A stretch of 50,174 nucleotides of DNA from Bacteroidia bacterium (GCA_030426765.1 JAUHXV010000021.1:1-50174); one strand, 5' to 3'. Counted from the first letter of the stretch, positions 18,077 through 27,011 are shown. The notes: generated by a model from the sequence alone, not told the origin. Made by a program: numbers and translations.

Positions 18077-18637
18077 CTACAGGGCTACCTGATAGTCTTT
18101 TGTTGAAAATTCTTTTCTAAGTACATTGAGCTGATGCCGTACACTGGCATCGTAGAGTTTATCTTCAAAGGAAATCACAAACCCGCCGATCAGATCTTTA
18201 TCTACGGAGGTTCGGAATTCAATATTCGTATGTGTCAGTTTACTGGCAATTAATTTCTGCTTTATCGCTTCCAACGCCTCCGGAGCAAGGGTTTCAGCAG
18301 ACACGATATGCACTATGGAAATGCCTTTGATCACGCGGTACTGGCTGATCACTTCGTCGGCAATATCGCGGAGATATGATTCTCTCCCTTTTTTCAAAAT
18401 GATATGTAGAAAGGCATTGGTCAGTTGGTCGACTTTCCCTCCGAAGATGGCATCCAGCACTTTTCCTTTTCTGTCTGATGTGATGATCGGACTTTTCAAG
18501 AGTAGTTCGACATCGCGCAGTTTGGACACTTCGATAAAGTAGGTCATATCTTCCACGACCTTATCGAGCTTACCTTGTTCGGTGGCAAGATCAATAAGTG
18601 ACTTGGCATATCTGGAAGCAATCCTGTAAGATGACAT
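18077..18637 (-). CDS. atpH: F1F0 ATP synthase delta subunit
   Basis: The peripheral-stalk subunit that ties F1 to subunit b. The 186-residue protein has the OSCP/delta pattern: N-terminal IASRYAKSLIDLATEQGKLDKVVEDM and C-terminal DKDLIGGFVISFEDKLYDASVRHQLNVL, where the GGF(V) element is the family signature. Intergenic gaps of about 40 bp on each side fit one transcript with atpF and atpA. Confidence 0.96.
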   Translation of the reverse strand: MSSYRIASRYAKSLIDLATEQGKLDKVVEDMTYFIEVSKLRDVELLLKSPIITSDRKGKVLDAIFGGKVDQLTNAFLHIILKKGRESYLRDIADEVISQYRVIKGISIVHIVSAETLAPEALEAIKQKLIASKLTHTNIEFRTSVDKDLIGGFVISFEDKLYDASVRHQLNVLRKEFSTKDYQVAL

Positions 18638-18677
18638 ATGATACTGGTATTAAGTTCGGTTGTGGAGCGAAATTGGT

Positions 18678-19202
18678 TTAGCTGAGTTTGATTTCATTCA
18701 CCAGTTTGTCGACCAGTACCTTTTGTTCTTCGGTTTTACCCATTTGCTGAAGGATCAGTTTTTCGGCGATATCGATGGACATCTGCCCCACCTGATTTTT
18801 TACTTCCACGATGGCTTTATTCTTTTGATTCTCGATTTCCTGACGCGCCTCCTGGACGATCTTCTGGGCTTCCTGCTTGGCTTTGTCTCTGGCTTCAGAC
18901 ACCATCTTATCGCCGGTGGTTTTGGCTTCGCGGAGCAACTTCGCTCTTTCTTCGCGGGCTTCGTTCAGCAACTTCTGATTATCGCTGCTGAGTTTTGCCA
19001 TTTCTTCTTTAGCTTTTTTCGCTTCATCCAATGCAGACTGGATGTCGTTCTCGCGCTTTTTCAATGCGTTTTTGATCGGACCAAAAGCATATTTTCCTAC
19101 CAGTCCCCAGAACAGGCAGAAGATGACAAACGTCCAAAACAGCATCCCGATACCCGGGCGGGCAACTGTAAATTCAGATAAAAAGAAAAGATCCATAGTC
19201 AT
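18678..19202 (-). CDS. atpF: F1F0 ATP synthase b subunit
   Basis: The membrane-anchored peripheral stalk. The 174 residues have one N-terminal hydrophobic helix (about 17-37, FWTFVIFCLFWGLVGKYAF) followed by a long charged coiled coil rich in Lys, Glu, Ala and Gln. Two ATG codons are available (19202, 19196) and the first is used. A 135 bp gap separates it from atpE, longer than the other gaps in the operon; a CCC/GGG hairpin with a nearby seven-base T run (19240-19259) lies in it, possibly adjusting expression after the abundant c subunit. Confidence 0.96.
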   Translation of the reverse strand: MTMDLFFLSEFTVARPGIGMLFWTFVIFCLFWGLVGKYAFGPIKNALKKRENDIQSALDEAKKAKEEMAKLSSDNQKLLNEAREERAKLLREAKTTGDKMVSEARDKAKQEAQKIVQEARQEIENQKNKAIVEVKNQVGQMSIDIAEKLILQQMGKTEEQKVLVDKLVNEIKLS

Positions 19203-19337
19203 TCATTTTTGATGAGCTAAGCCTCATCGTCTGTTTCCCCGTTTCAGGGAGCTTTTTTTACAAATAAATACAATGCTCAAAAAAGACTCCGGAAGCCCGG
19301 CCAATCGCAAGGCATCCGAAATCTGTTGTTCCTGCAA

Positions 19338-19544
19338 TTACTTTACGAGGAAAGCCATGATGATCGCAATCAGCGCAGCACCTTCTACAAGGGCAGCGGT
19401 AAGGATCATGTTCGCACGGATATCACCAAGCGCTTCAGGCTGACGGGCAATGGCGTCCATTGCTCTTCCCCCGATGGCTCCTACTCCGATACCAGCTCCG
19501 ATGGCGGCTAAACCCATCCCGATTGCTGCAATTGAACCTGTCAT
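19338..19544 (-). CDS. atpE: F1F0 ATP synthase c subunit
   Basis: The rotor-ring proteolipid, 68 residues in two helices with the polar loop ARQPEA. Helix 1 is the Gly-rich GAGIGVGAIGG; helix 2 carries the ion-binding E54 in ALVEGAALIA. The residues that make a sodium site in Ilyobacter-type rings (Gln in helix 1 and the E-S-T motif) are absent, so proton coupling is expected. It lies between atpB and atpF. Confidence 0.97.
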   Translation of the reverse strand: MTGSIAAIGMGLAAIGAGIGVGAIGGRAMDAIARQPEALGDIRANMILTAALVEGAALIAIIMAFLVK

Positions 19545-19583
19545 AATAATGTGTATTTATTGAGTTAGTAAAATTCTTTTTTT

Positions 19584-19625
19584 GCTACTTGTTACTTGCT
19601 ACCAAGTACTTACTACTTGCTACTT
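19584..19625. repeat. Degenerate CTACTTG/TACTTGC heptad repeat between atpB and atpE
   Basis: The 83 bp gap between atpB and atpE contains about six imperfect copies of a TACTTGC-like heptamer (CTACTTG, TTACTTG, CTAC, TACTTACTACTTGC, TACTT). It lies inside the operon just after the atpB stop. Confidence 0.6.
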
Positions 19626-19627
19626 AA

Positions 19628-20938
19628 TCAATGATGCGCCTCTTCTGTCGCAGCCCCGATATAGGAAGCCGTCAGCAGAATAAACACATATGCCTGGATA
19701 AATGCCACCAGCAATTCGATGGCGAGAATGAACATCGTCAGCGGCACAGCAACGACTGCGCCGGTAATCGCACCCGAGGTGCTTTCTCCTAATTTTCCAA
19801 ACATAAAAATCAGACCCACAAAAGACAAAACCACAATATGCCCGGCGGTGATGTTGGCAAAAAGACGCAGCATCAGCGTAAAGGGCTTGATAAACATACC
19901 GAGGATCTCTACCGGTGTCAGGATCAGAATCTTGATGATTGGCGGTACACCCGGCATCCAGAGAATATGGCTCCAGTAATTTTTATTTCCATTGATCGTC
20001 ACTACCACAAAAGTGATCAACGCCAGTACGGCGGTTACCGCAAGGCTTCCGGTGACGTTACTTCCACCCAGAAAAGGAATTTGACCAAACAGGTTAAGAC
20101 CCAGAATAAAGAAGAAGAGCGCCAGCAAAAGTGGCAGGAATTTTTCCCATTTAGGTCCGAGAAACGGTTTGGCGACTTCATCCTGGACAAACACAAAAAT
20201 TGGCTCGATAAAGGATTGCAGTCCTTTAGGGGCCATATTATCTCTTAACTTATAGGCTTTCGCGATGCGGAAAAATGCCCATGACAGTAACAATGTGATC
20301 AGGAGCATCGACACCACATTCTTGGTCAGGGAAAAATCGTAGAATGTTGTAATCCCTCCGCCAAAAAGTCCCGCATCAGCTGTACTCTGCGGAATCAGTT
20401 TGTAGTGTTTACCCTCATGACAGGCGTAAGCAACTTCTTTAGCTTCACCGTCGATGGTTTCGGTCTTATGCAGGAAACCCTCAAGGGCTACTTCACCGGT
20501 TGGAAAGGAAGGATCTTCGATACGCTTGACAGCGCCGTTGTCCAACACATACTGGTTGTAAGCGTAGCGGCCTTCTCCATGGCCGAAGAAGTCAAAACGA
20601 AATTTCGAGGAAGAAAAGATATCCCATCCATGCCCTTTGGTGTACAGGATACAAGGCAGTGGAAAATTAAAAGAACCGATGCTGTACACATTGGCGTCTG
20701 AAATGTGGTGATAAGCGGTGCCGGTCGCGTCATACTCAGTAGGATGCACATCGGCGTGAAAGTGGCAGGTGTGATGGCCATCTTCCGAATGATCTGATCC
20801 GTGATGGTCTGCTTCTGTGGTGCCGTGTGTCGTGGAATGCTCCTCTGTATGATGGTCCTGTGCCACCAGAAGAGCTTGTAAACCAACCACCAGAAAGAGC
20901 GTGAGTACTATGCGCATGAAACTTCGTAATTCCTTCAT
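19628..20938 (-). CDS. atpB: F1F0 ATP synthase a subunit with His-rich periplasmic extension
   Basis: The proton-channel stator. At 436 residues it is far longer than the E. coli protein (271). Residues 1-27 form a signal-like hydrophobic segment ending VAQ; about 28-190 form an extra hydrophilic domain that starts with a His-, Glu- and Asp-rich stretch (around 28-65, including HHTCHFHADVHP) and contains Cys residues. The canonical membrane part follows from about 205, with the essential Arg in MLRLFANITAGH and C-terminal ELLVAFIQAYVF. N-terminal extensions are known on Bacteroidota AtpB, but their role is unclear; metal binding is a guess from composition. It is the first gene of atpBEFHAG, with a -7 element upstream. 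Confidence 0.95.
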   Translation of the reverse strand: MKELRSFMRIVLTLFLVVGLQALLVAQDHHTEEHSTTHGTTEADHHGSDHSEDGHHTCHFHADVHPTEYDATGTAYHHISDANVYSIGSFNFPLPCILYTKGHGWDIFSSSKFRFDFFGHGEGRYAYNQYVLDNGAVKRIEDPSFPTGEVALEGFLHKTETIDGEAKEVAYACHEGKHYKLIPQSTADAGLFGGGITTFYDFSLTKNVVSMLLITLLLSWAFFRIAKAYKLRDNMAPKGLQSFIEPIFVFVQDEVAKPFLGPKWEKFLPLLLALFFFILGLNLFGQIPFLGGSNVTGSLAVTAVLALITFVVVTINGNKNYWSHILWMPGVPPIIKILILTPVEILGMFIKPFTLMLRLFANITAGHIVVLSFVGLIFMFGKLGESTSGAITGAVVAVPLTMFILAIELLVAFIQAYVFILLTASYIGAATEEAHH

Positions 20939-20966
20939 TTACAGAGGGTCTTCTTCAAATCAGCCG

Positions 20967-20974
20967 CAAAGGTA
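20967..20974 (-). promoter_or_regulatory. -7 promoter element for atpBEFHAG
   Basis: Reads TACCTTTG on the minus strand, 29 bp before the atpB ATG. No good -33 element at the usual distance. Confidence 0.55.
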
Positions 20975-20988
20975 ATAAGAATGGGCTG

Positions 20989-21029
20989 CCCGTCATAGAG
21001 GACTTCAAAACTTTTTAGTCCTTTACGGG
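20989..21029. other. Hairpin between rny and atpB
   Basis: CCCGT/ACGGG outer and AGGACT/AGTCCT inner arms form a clear interrupted hairpin in the 211 bp gap after rny. A second small stem CAGTG/CACTG follows at about 21044-21058. This could be the rny transcript end, or part of a small RNA; there is no T tract beside it. Confidence 0.35.
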
Positions 21030-21149
21030 AAAGAATTTTACGGCAGTGGCAGGCACTGTCAGATACCTCTCATATTTTGCCAGAAAGGGACGCGCCATAG
21101 GACGCTTTTTCGTCAACCAAAATGGTGGTTTTGCCTGTAAGTGAAGGAG

Positions 21150-22811
21150 TTATCTTGCAAAAGCGATTGCACGCTTCTCCCGGATCACCGTCACCTTGAC
21201 CTGGCCGGGATACTGCATCTCGTCCTGGATTTTCTGGGAGATCATAAATGACAGATCATCCACAAATTCATCCGTTACTTTCTCACTTTCCACGATCACA
21301 CGTAGTTCTCTTCCGGCCTGCAGGGCATACGCTTTCTGCACCCCTTCAAATCCCATGGCGAGATCTTCCAGATCACCGATACGTTTGAGGTAACTCTCCA
21401 GGATTTCCCGGCGTGCTCCCGGGCGTGCGCCGCTGATGGCATCACAGGCCTGCACGATCGGCGAAATGATATTGTCCATCTCAATCTCGTCGTGGTGAGC
21501 ACCTACAGCATTGCAGACAAAAGGAATTTCTCCGTGCTTCTGGCAAATCTCCATCCCGAGGATCGCGTGAGATAGTTCAGATTCTTCTTCAGTGACTTTA
21601 CCAATATCGTGGAGAAGTCCCGCGCGTTTGGCGAGTTTAATCTGCTTCGAGCTGAGTCCGAGCTCGGCAGCCATCACGGCACACAGGCGAGCGGTCTCCA
21701 GACTGTGCTTGAGCAGATTCTGTCCGTAAGACGAACGGAAGCGCATACGCCCTACCATTTTCACCAGGTAGGGGTTGAGTCCGTGGATATCGAGATCGAT
21801 CACGGCGCGCTCTCCGATTTCGACGATCTGTTCGTCCATTTGCTTTTTCACCTTGGCTACTACCTCTTCGATACGGGCAGGGTGAATACGACCATCCGCG
21901 ACCAGGCGCTTCAGGGATATGCGGCAGATCTCGCGGCGGATCGGATCAAAACTGGAAATGACAATCGCTTCCGGTGTATCATCCACGACAATTTCCGCTC
22001 CGGTGGCAGCTTCTAGTGCGCGTATATTTCGTCCTTCACGGCCAATGATCTGGCCTTTGATATCATCAGATTCAAGATTAAATACCGAGACCGTATTTTC
22101 TATCGTGTACTCGGCGCACATCCGCTGGATGGTCTGAATAACGATCTTCTTAGCTTCTCGAGCCGCATTGGATTTTGCATTGGCGATCGCTTCCTTCTCT
22201 ACGGCAAGTGCTTCTGCTTCAGCTTTACTGCGAAGTGTTTCAACCAGCTGATCTTTCGCCTCTGCTTCAGTGAGCTTACTGATCGTTTCGAGTTCCCGGA
22301 TGATCTTATCTGTAGAAATATCGAGTTCTTCCTTTCTTTTCGCCACCACCTTCATTTGCTTTTCGAGGTTTTCTTTGATGGCTTTAATCTCTGATTCTCT
22401 GACTTCGAGATTTTCGGTTTTCGCATTGAGCGAATCCAGTTTGGACTTGATGTCCTTTTCCTTGTTCACCACCTCAACTTCTCTGTCCTTGAGTTCGAGT
22501 TTGTGCTGTGCTTTTTCGGTATCAAACTGGCTGCGGAGTTTGTTGAATTTTTCCTTCGCTTCCTGGATCTTTCTGTTCTTTATCGATTCGTGTTTTGAAT
22601 CCGCCTGGGCAATAATTTTCTCGGACTTCATTTCGGCTTCGTCCGTTATGCGCTTGGCCGTCAGTCGGGCTTCCTTGACGACAAGATCTGCTTTCTGATT
22701 GCTTTCTTCGAGCAATCGCTTCCTTCCGCCACGGATCACAAGGTTGGACAGCAGGTAACCGATCACCAGACCTGCCACACCAAGCCCTCCGGCTAATATG
22801 AATTCGTTCAT
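21150..22811 (-). CDS. rny: Ribonuclease Y
   Basis: A membrane-anchored endoribonuclease that starts mRNA decay. The 553 residues have an N-terminal TM helix (about 5-25), a long charged coiled coil (about 28-220), a KH domain ([21 protein letters not shown]) and an HD domain ([20 protein letters not shown] ... [10 protein letters not shown] ... GAHHDEIE), ending in the RNase Y C-terminal domain ([12 protein letters not shown]). It lies 78 bp after zapA in the leftward cluster pheT-small coiled coil-zapA-rny. Confidence 0.97.
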   Translation of the reverse strand: MNEFILAGGLGVAGLVIGYLLSNLVIRGGRKRLLEESNQKADLVVKEARLTAKRITDEAEMKSEKIIAQADSKHESIKNRKIQEAKEKFNKLRSQFDTEKAQHKLELKDREVEVVNKEKDIKSKLDSLNAKTENLEVRESEIKAIKENLEKQMKVVAKRKEELDISTDKIIRELETISKLTEAEAKDQLVETLRSKAEAEALAVEKEAIANAKSNAAREAKKIVIQTIQRMCAEYTIENTVSVFNLESDDIKGQIIGREGRNIRALEAATGAEIVVDDTPEAIVISSFDPIRREICRISLKRLVADGRIHPARIEEVVAKVKKQMDEQIVEIGERAVIDLDIHGLNPYLVKMVGRMRFRSSYGQNLLKHSLETARLCAVMAAELGLSSKQIKLAKRAGLLHDIGKVTEEESELSHAILGMEICQKHGEIPFVCNAVGAHHDEIEMDNIISPIVQACDAISGARPGARREILESYLKRIGDLEDLAMGFEGVQKAYALQAGRELRVIVESEKVTDEFVDDLSFMISQKIQDEMQYPGQVKVTVIREKRAIAFAR

Positions 22812-22888
22812 TGTAAATAGTTTAGGTCAACAAATATGGTTTGCTGGCCTTAACCGGGAAGAAAATGGAAATAAAAGGAAAGACGACT

Positions 22889-23170
22889 TTAAGGTTGCGC
22901 TTCTAATACCTGTAATTGGTTTTGGATATCAATCAGCGTATTAAAGGTACTATCATCCACCATGCGGTCTTGTGCTTTGTGAAAATCGACAGCGTAGGTC
23001 AGTAATGCCATCAACATACAATCCTGCATATCTTTTTGAGGATAGTCAGATTGGTATTGTCTGATCCGGCGATTGATTTCTTCCACTGCTTTATTCACAT
23101 GCACCAACTCTTCTTCAGAAACCTTCAGAGGGATAATTTTACCGGCAATGTTTGCATCTATACGATTCAT
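22889..23170 (-). CDS. zapA: Cell division protein ZapA
   Basis: A 93-residue FtsZ-ring cross-linker. The sequence has the ZapA pattern: beta-hairpin start IDANIAGKIIPLKVSEEELVHVNKA, then VEEINRRIRQYQ and a C-terminal coiled coil. The ATG at 23170 is chosen because it overlaps the upstream stop codon by 4 bp and gives the normal ZapA N-terminus; a longer frame back to 23212 would run into the upstream gene. It is coupled to the small coiled-coil gene upstream and lies 78 bp before rny. Confidence 0.88.
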   Translation of the reverse strand: MNRIDANIAGKIIPLKVSEEELVHVNKAVEEINRRIRQYQSDYPQKDMQDCMLMALLTYAVDFHKAQDRMVDDSTFNTLIDIQNQLQVLEAQP

Positions 23171-23484
23171 GAATGTTTCTTTTCCAGTAAGGATTCCACC
23201 TGCGGAATGCATTTATCCACTTCTCTTCTAATACCTCTGATCTCCTTGCGCGTTTCCGATTTCCAGTGGGCTATATCCTTTGTATCTCTTGCGGTTTCCT
23301 GACGAATGGTGTCGAGTCTTTGACTTAAAATTTCCTGTTTATTTAATGCCTCTTCCAGGCTTTGGGCCAATGATTTATTTTCAGTTTCTAATTGTTTTTT
23401 CTCCTCCAGTAAAGCTTTGAAGTCCAGAACCATACGATCCAGTCGCTTTCTGATATCTTCAATGACTTCATTTGGATGATACAT
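23167..23484 (-). CDS. Small coiled-coil protein upstream of zapA
   Basis: A 105-residue protein, almost entirely heptad-rich coiled coil (EEKKQLETENKSLAQSLEEAL, about 20-95), with no signal or membrane segment. I do not recognise a named family. Start at ATG 23484 (MYHPNEVIEDI); a longer frame to 23520 adds only a hydrophobic run and is less likely. Its TGA overlaps the zapA ATG by 4 bp, so it is coupled to zapA; by position and structure it could be a ZapB-like partner of ZapA, which is inference. Confidence 0.75.
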   Translation of the reverse strand: MYHPNEVIEDIRKRLDRMVLDFKALLEEKKQLETENKSLAQSLEEALNKQEILSQRLDTIRQETARDTKDIAHWKSETRKEIRGIRREVDKCIPQVESLLEKKHS

Positions 23485-23640
23485 CTTCCGATAAATATAA
23501 TACGAAGTTAGGAAAATCACAGGTATTTAATACCCGATATATGTATTTTGCTTACAATCAATAACATAAAGGAAATATCCACAGTTCATTGCCTCCTTTC
23601 AGGCAGATTCCTCCACCCCTCCCGAAAACCCTCAGCCTAA

Positions 23641-26085
23641 TTAACGCCGAATCTCAGCACCAAGTTTTCCGGACAGCGTTTTCTGCATATGGCTAAACCA
23701 CTGATCGATCTCCTTATCCGAAAGCGTGGCTTGTTTGTTTTCAATGGTAAATCGGAGCGCCACACTCATTTTGCCGGCACCGACATGCTCTTCGTTGCGG
23801 TAAATATCAAATACCTCCAAACCCGTCAGAATATCACCTCCTGCTTCCGTGACGATACGCTGAATATCTTCAAAAGGTGTTTCATTTCCAACCACAATAG
23901 CCAGATCTCTGACTACTGCAGGAAAGCGATTGAGTTCTTCGTAAACCGTGGCGCTACGGCTTGCCAGCCCAAGAAGAATGGCCAGGTCAAAATCCGCAAA
24001 AAAGACCTCCTGCTGAATATCAAACTGATCCGTGAGGCTTTTGGAAACTTGTCCAAACCGGACAAAGGATAAGTCGCCTATCCGGTAGGTCAGATCATAC
24101 GCAAAACCATCCCGTTGTTCAGGGGAATCAACTTCCCATTTCTGAATACCAAGTCTGGACAGAAGACTATGGACCGTGGCTTTAAGCGTAAAGAAATCGA
24201 CCTTCCGTCCTTCTCCCTGTCTCCAATCCGAAGGAAGTTCATGACCCGTCATCGCGATGACCAGGTGCTCTTTTTCTACGGGTATTTCCTTCACCTGGGC
24301 ATATGATCGTCCGAATTCAAACATCCGGAGATCATCCTGCTGTCGATGTACATTCCGGCGCAAGGTTTCCATTGTGGGAATGAGCATTTCAGGTCTCAGC
24401 AGGTTTTGCGATTCATTAGACGTGTTGTGGATCGTGACCCACGCTTTTTTATCAGCCCATTCGATCCCTTCATAAAATGAGGGTTGTGTCAGCGACATAT
24501 TCATCGCTTCTAAAAATCCGTTGGACGCGAGAAACTGCCCTATTAATCTTCGCATTCGATGAGGTGCATCCTTGGGCTCAATCGCGATAGAGTTATGCAT
24601 GCGGGTGGGAAGCGGGATATTGGAAAAACCAAAAACCCGCAGGACTTCTTCTATCACATCTATTTCCCGGACCACATCATATTTATTGGTCGGCACTGCG
24701 ACCTCCCATGTTTGCTGATCGGATGAGGTATAGGTCATCTTCAGCGCTTCCAGTACTTTTTCCAATTGGTCTGCGGTGAATGTGATTCCTGTAGTCGCAT
24801 TCAGTCGACTGAGTGATAATTTTACTTTTTTGGGTTCAACGCGCGTCGGGTACAAATCAAAAACTTCAGATACGACGGTACCCTGCGCATAGGAGGCCAG
24901 CAGGTCAACCGCCCGGGCCAAAGCTTTCAATGTAATATTTGGATCGGAGCCTTTTTCAAAACGCTTAGCCGCATCGGTCCGCAGATTATGACGCATGCTG
25001 GACCGTCTCACAAAACCCGCATTGAAATGAGCCGCTTCGAGAAAGATAGTGGTCGTCTGCTCCGTAACCCCTGAATTCAAACCTCCGTACACGCCTCCGA
25101 TACACATGGGCGCACCATGCGCATCGCAGATCATCAGGTCTTCAGCATGGAGTGGGTATTCTACCTCATCCAGCGCCAGAAACGGTGTTTTCTCTGGTAG
25201 GGTTTGAACGATAATTTTATCGCCCTTTATTTTATCCGCGTCAAATGCGTGTAATGGCTGACCCATTTCATGCAACACAAAATTGGTGATATCCACTACG
25301 TTATTAATCGTACGGACGCCAATCGCTTGCAACCGGGTGCTGAGCCACTCCGGTGAGGGACCGATTTTAATGCCTGAAACCAACACCCCTGAATAGCGCG
25401 GGCATGCCTTTGCATCTTTCACCGTCACCTCAAAGGTTTTAGTCTGTTTCGGTGCGGCGATCTCGGGAATATCCGGCCAGGTGACCGGGTGAAAGACATC
25501 TTTCTGCACACTCAGAAAGGCGGCCAGGTCCGCTGCCACGCCCAATACTGAAGTTGCATCGGACCGATTGGGCGTCAGGCCTATTTCATAAATAATATCG
25601 GTGGAGACGTCGTAGTGCTCACTCGCTTTTGTGCCTGCCGGGATGTCATCTGTAAGCACCATAATACCATCGTGATTCGTACCCAGTCCCAGTTCATCTT
25701 CCGCACAGATCATGCCTTCGCTTTGCTGACCTCGGATTTTAGCGGTTCGAATCGTCCACGGCTTTCCTTCAGCATCGTATAACTCAGTTCCCGGAACAGC
25801 GACCCATACCGTCTGGCCCGCTGCGATATTACTGGCACCACATACGATGGTAGCCGGCTGCGCTGCACCGGTATCTACGGTCGTGATGGATAGTTTATCG
25901 GCATTGGGGTGTTTCTCACAGGTCAGGACTTTACCGGCTACAATTCCTTTCAGCCCGCCTTTCACAGACTCCCAGGTCTCCATGGTTTCGACTTCCAATC
26001 CAAGCGAGGTCAGCGCCTCGCTGATCTGTTCAGGGGTCATATTGACCTTGAGGTAATCAAACAACCACTGTTGGGAAACTTTCAT
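23641..26085 (-). CDS. pheT: Phenylalanine--tRNA ligase beta subunit
   Basis: The large subunit of class II PheRS; it binds tRNA and houses the editing site. The 814 residues are in normal order: tRNA-binding OB domain (about 40-155, with CGASNIAAGQ and EDELGLG), B3/B4 editing domain (TINNVVDITNFVLHEMGQPLHA and LEAAHFNAGFVRRSSMRH), B5 domain, the catalytic-like core (AMNMSLTQPSF ... LRPEMLIPTMETLRRN) and the C-terminal FDX-ACB anticodon domain (FPAVVRDLAIVVG ... LRFTIENKQATLSDKEI). pheS is not in the window, as is common in Bacteroidota. Confidence 0.98.
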   Translation of the reverse strand: MKVSQQWLFDYLKVNMTPEQISEALTSLGLEVETMETWESVKGGLKGIVAGKVLTCEKHPNADKLSITTVDTGAAQPATIVCGASNIAAGQTVWVAVPGTELYDAEGKPWTIRTAKIRGQQSEGMICAEDELGLGTNHDGIMVLTDDIPAGTKASEHYDVSTDIIYEIGLTPNRSDATSVLGVAADLAAFLSVQKDVFHPVTWPDIPEIAAPKQTKTFEVTVKDAKACPRYSGVLVSGIKIGPSPEWLSTRLQAIGVRTINNVVDITNFVLHEMGQPLHAFDADKIKGDKIIVQTLPEKTPFLALDEVEYPLHAEDLMICDAHGAPMCIGGVYGGLNSGVTEQTTTIFLEAAHFNAGFVRRSSMRHNLRTDAAKRFEKGSDPNITLKALARAVDLLASYAQGTVVSEVFDLYPTRVEPKKVKLSLSRLNATTGITFTADQLEKVLEALKMTYTSSDQQTWEVAVPTNKYDVVREIDVIEEVLRVFGFSNIPLPTRMHNSIAIEPKDAPHRMRRLIGQFLASNGFLEAMNMSLTQPSFYEGIEWADKKAWVTIHNTSNESQNLLRPEMLIPTMETLRRNVHRQQDDLRMFEFGRSYAQVKEIPVEKEHLVIAMTGHELPSDWRQGEGRKVDFFTLKATVHSLLSRLGIQKWEVDSPEQRDGFAYDLTYRIGDLSFVRFGQVSKSLTDQFDIQQEVFFADFDLAILLGLASRSATVYEELNRFPAVVRDLAIVVGNETPFEDIQRIVTEAGGDILTGLEVFDIYRNEEHVGAGKMSVALRFTIENKQATLSDKEIDQWFSHMQKTLSGKLGAEIRR

Positions 26086-26112
26086 TGATAATCTTCTTTT
26101 ACAATCACATCA

Positions 26113-26138
26113 GCCTGAATACAAATTTGTATTCAGGC
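26113..26138. promoter_or_regulatory. Perfect 26-bp palindrome at the pheT transcription start
   Basis: Two identical half-sites GCCTGAATACAAA meet at 26125/26126 with no spacer (26113-26138). The -7 element at 26142-26149 places the predicted start of the pheT transcript at about 26136, so the palindrome would be either an operator over the start site or a hairpin at the very 5' end of the mRNA. Confidence 0.75.
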
Positions 26139-26141
26139 GGG

Positions 26142-26149
26142 CAAAGATA
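26142..26149 (-). promoter_or_regulatory. -7 promoter element for pheT
   Basis: Reads TATCTTTG on the minus strand, matching TAnnTTTG, 57 bp before the pheT ATG and next to the palindrome. Confidence 0.6.
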
Positions 26150-26177
26150 ACGCATATTTAAAGGGAGATTGGAGATT

Positions 26178-27011
26178 CTACTCCATCATGTGCGCCGTTG
26201 CGGCCTGGAGAACAGGAAAATCGGAACCGTTGACCAAAGAAATAAAGGCAACAATCTCCATCGACTCCGCCACCCAATCAGGGCTGACAGTGGTGCTGTA
26301 TTCCCTGGTAAAGGTTTTTCCGGTCGTAATATCCTGAAATAGCGTTTCCCCGGCTGCCGGGGTCAGCATATCCCGCAGCACATGTTTGTGCACATAATCA
26401 TCGACGATTCCACCCGCTTCGAGATCGTCCTGAGCATCCACGATGCCTGTCTCCGTCAGCATCACAGATAGTCGCACATCACCTGACTCAAACTCCTTCC
26501 CGATCCCACTTACGGACACCGCCAGTTCACGCGTGTCCGGATCATAGGTGCGCTCAATCTCCAATTCGATCGCCGGTGGCACCTGAATTTCACTGGTGAT
26601 GGCGGAAGCCCATTGCTGGAGGCCAATTTGCAGATCAGGGCCAAAAAAGGAACGGTCCACAACCCCTGCGGGATAACCAAAATTCGGCCCCAGATACTCA
26701 TACAGAAAAGCACTTTGATCACACCTCAGATCATAGGTACCTAACGGAAAAAATTCAGGATCCGCAAAAAAACCGGCGTGGATGGATACCACGACGAGAT
26801 TGTCGGGATACTGAACTAACAGGTTATCAATTTCACGGCTTCCTTTTGGGCAATTGGTGCAACCCTTTCCGGTAAATTCTTCAAGCAGTACCACCCGATC
26901 CCCTGTCGGGACGAAAGGCTCGATTATTTTTCGTTGCTCATCACAACCCAGGAGCAAAAGGAGAAAACCAAACAGGCTAAGGCGAGTGATTTTGAAAAAT
27001 GACTTATCCAT
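26178..27011 (-). CDS. Omp28-related outer membrane lipoprotein with CxxC
   Basis: A 277-residue exported protein. It has a lipoprotein signal (FGFLLLLLGC, lipidated C23). The thioredoxin-like Omp28 domain begins VVLLEEFTGKGCTNCPKGSRE (C51/C54), followed by VVVSIHAGFF and GYPAGVVDRS, the region that corresponds to the thioredoxin cis-Pro loop. The C-terminal part (about 140-277) is a beta-rich domain. Omp28 was first described as a Porphyromonas surface protein of unclear function; the CxxC argues for a redox role but this is unproven. It is 41 bp after, and cotranscribed with, the DUF6029 gene, and near a divergent TlpA gene. Confidence 0.88.
   Translation of the reverse strand: MDKSFFKITRLSLFGFLLLLLGCDEQRKIIEPFVPTGDRVVLLEEFTGKGCTNCPKGSREIDNLLVQYPDNLVVVSIHAGFFADPEFFPLGTYDLRCDQSAFLYEYLGPNFGYPAGVVDRSFFGPDLQIGLQQWASAITSEIQVPPAIELEIERTYDPDTRELAVSVSGIGKEFESGDVRLSVMLTETGIVDAQDDLEAGGIVDDYVHKHVLRDMLTPAAGETLFQDITTGKTFTREYSTTVSPDWVAESMEIVAFISLVNGSDFPVLQAATAHMME

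Noticed and set aside
18660..19181. 173-residue plus-strand frame opposite atpF
   Set aside because: Hydrophobic frame is the antisense of the b-subunit coiled coil; atpF is unambiguous.
23171..23212. Extended zapA start at 23212
   Set aside because: It would overlap 14 codons of the upstream coiled-coil gene; ATG 23170 gives the usual ZapA start with a 4-bp overlap.
25740..25765. GGTTCGAATC-like tRNA T-arm match
   Set aside because: It falls inside pheT coding sequence without acceptor, D or anticodon arms; no tRNA gene was found in the window.
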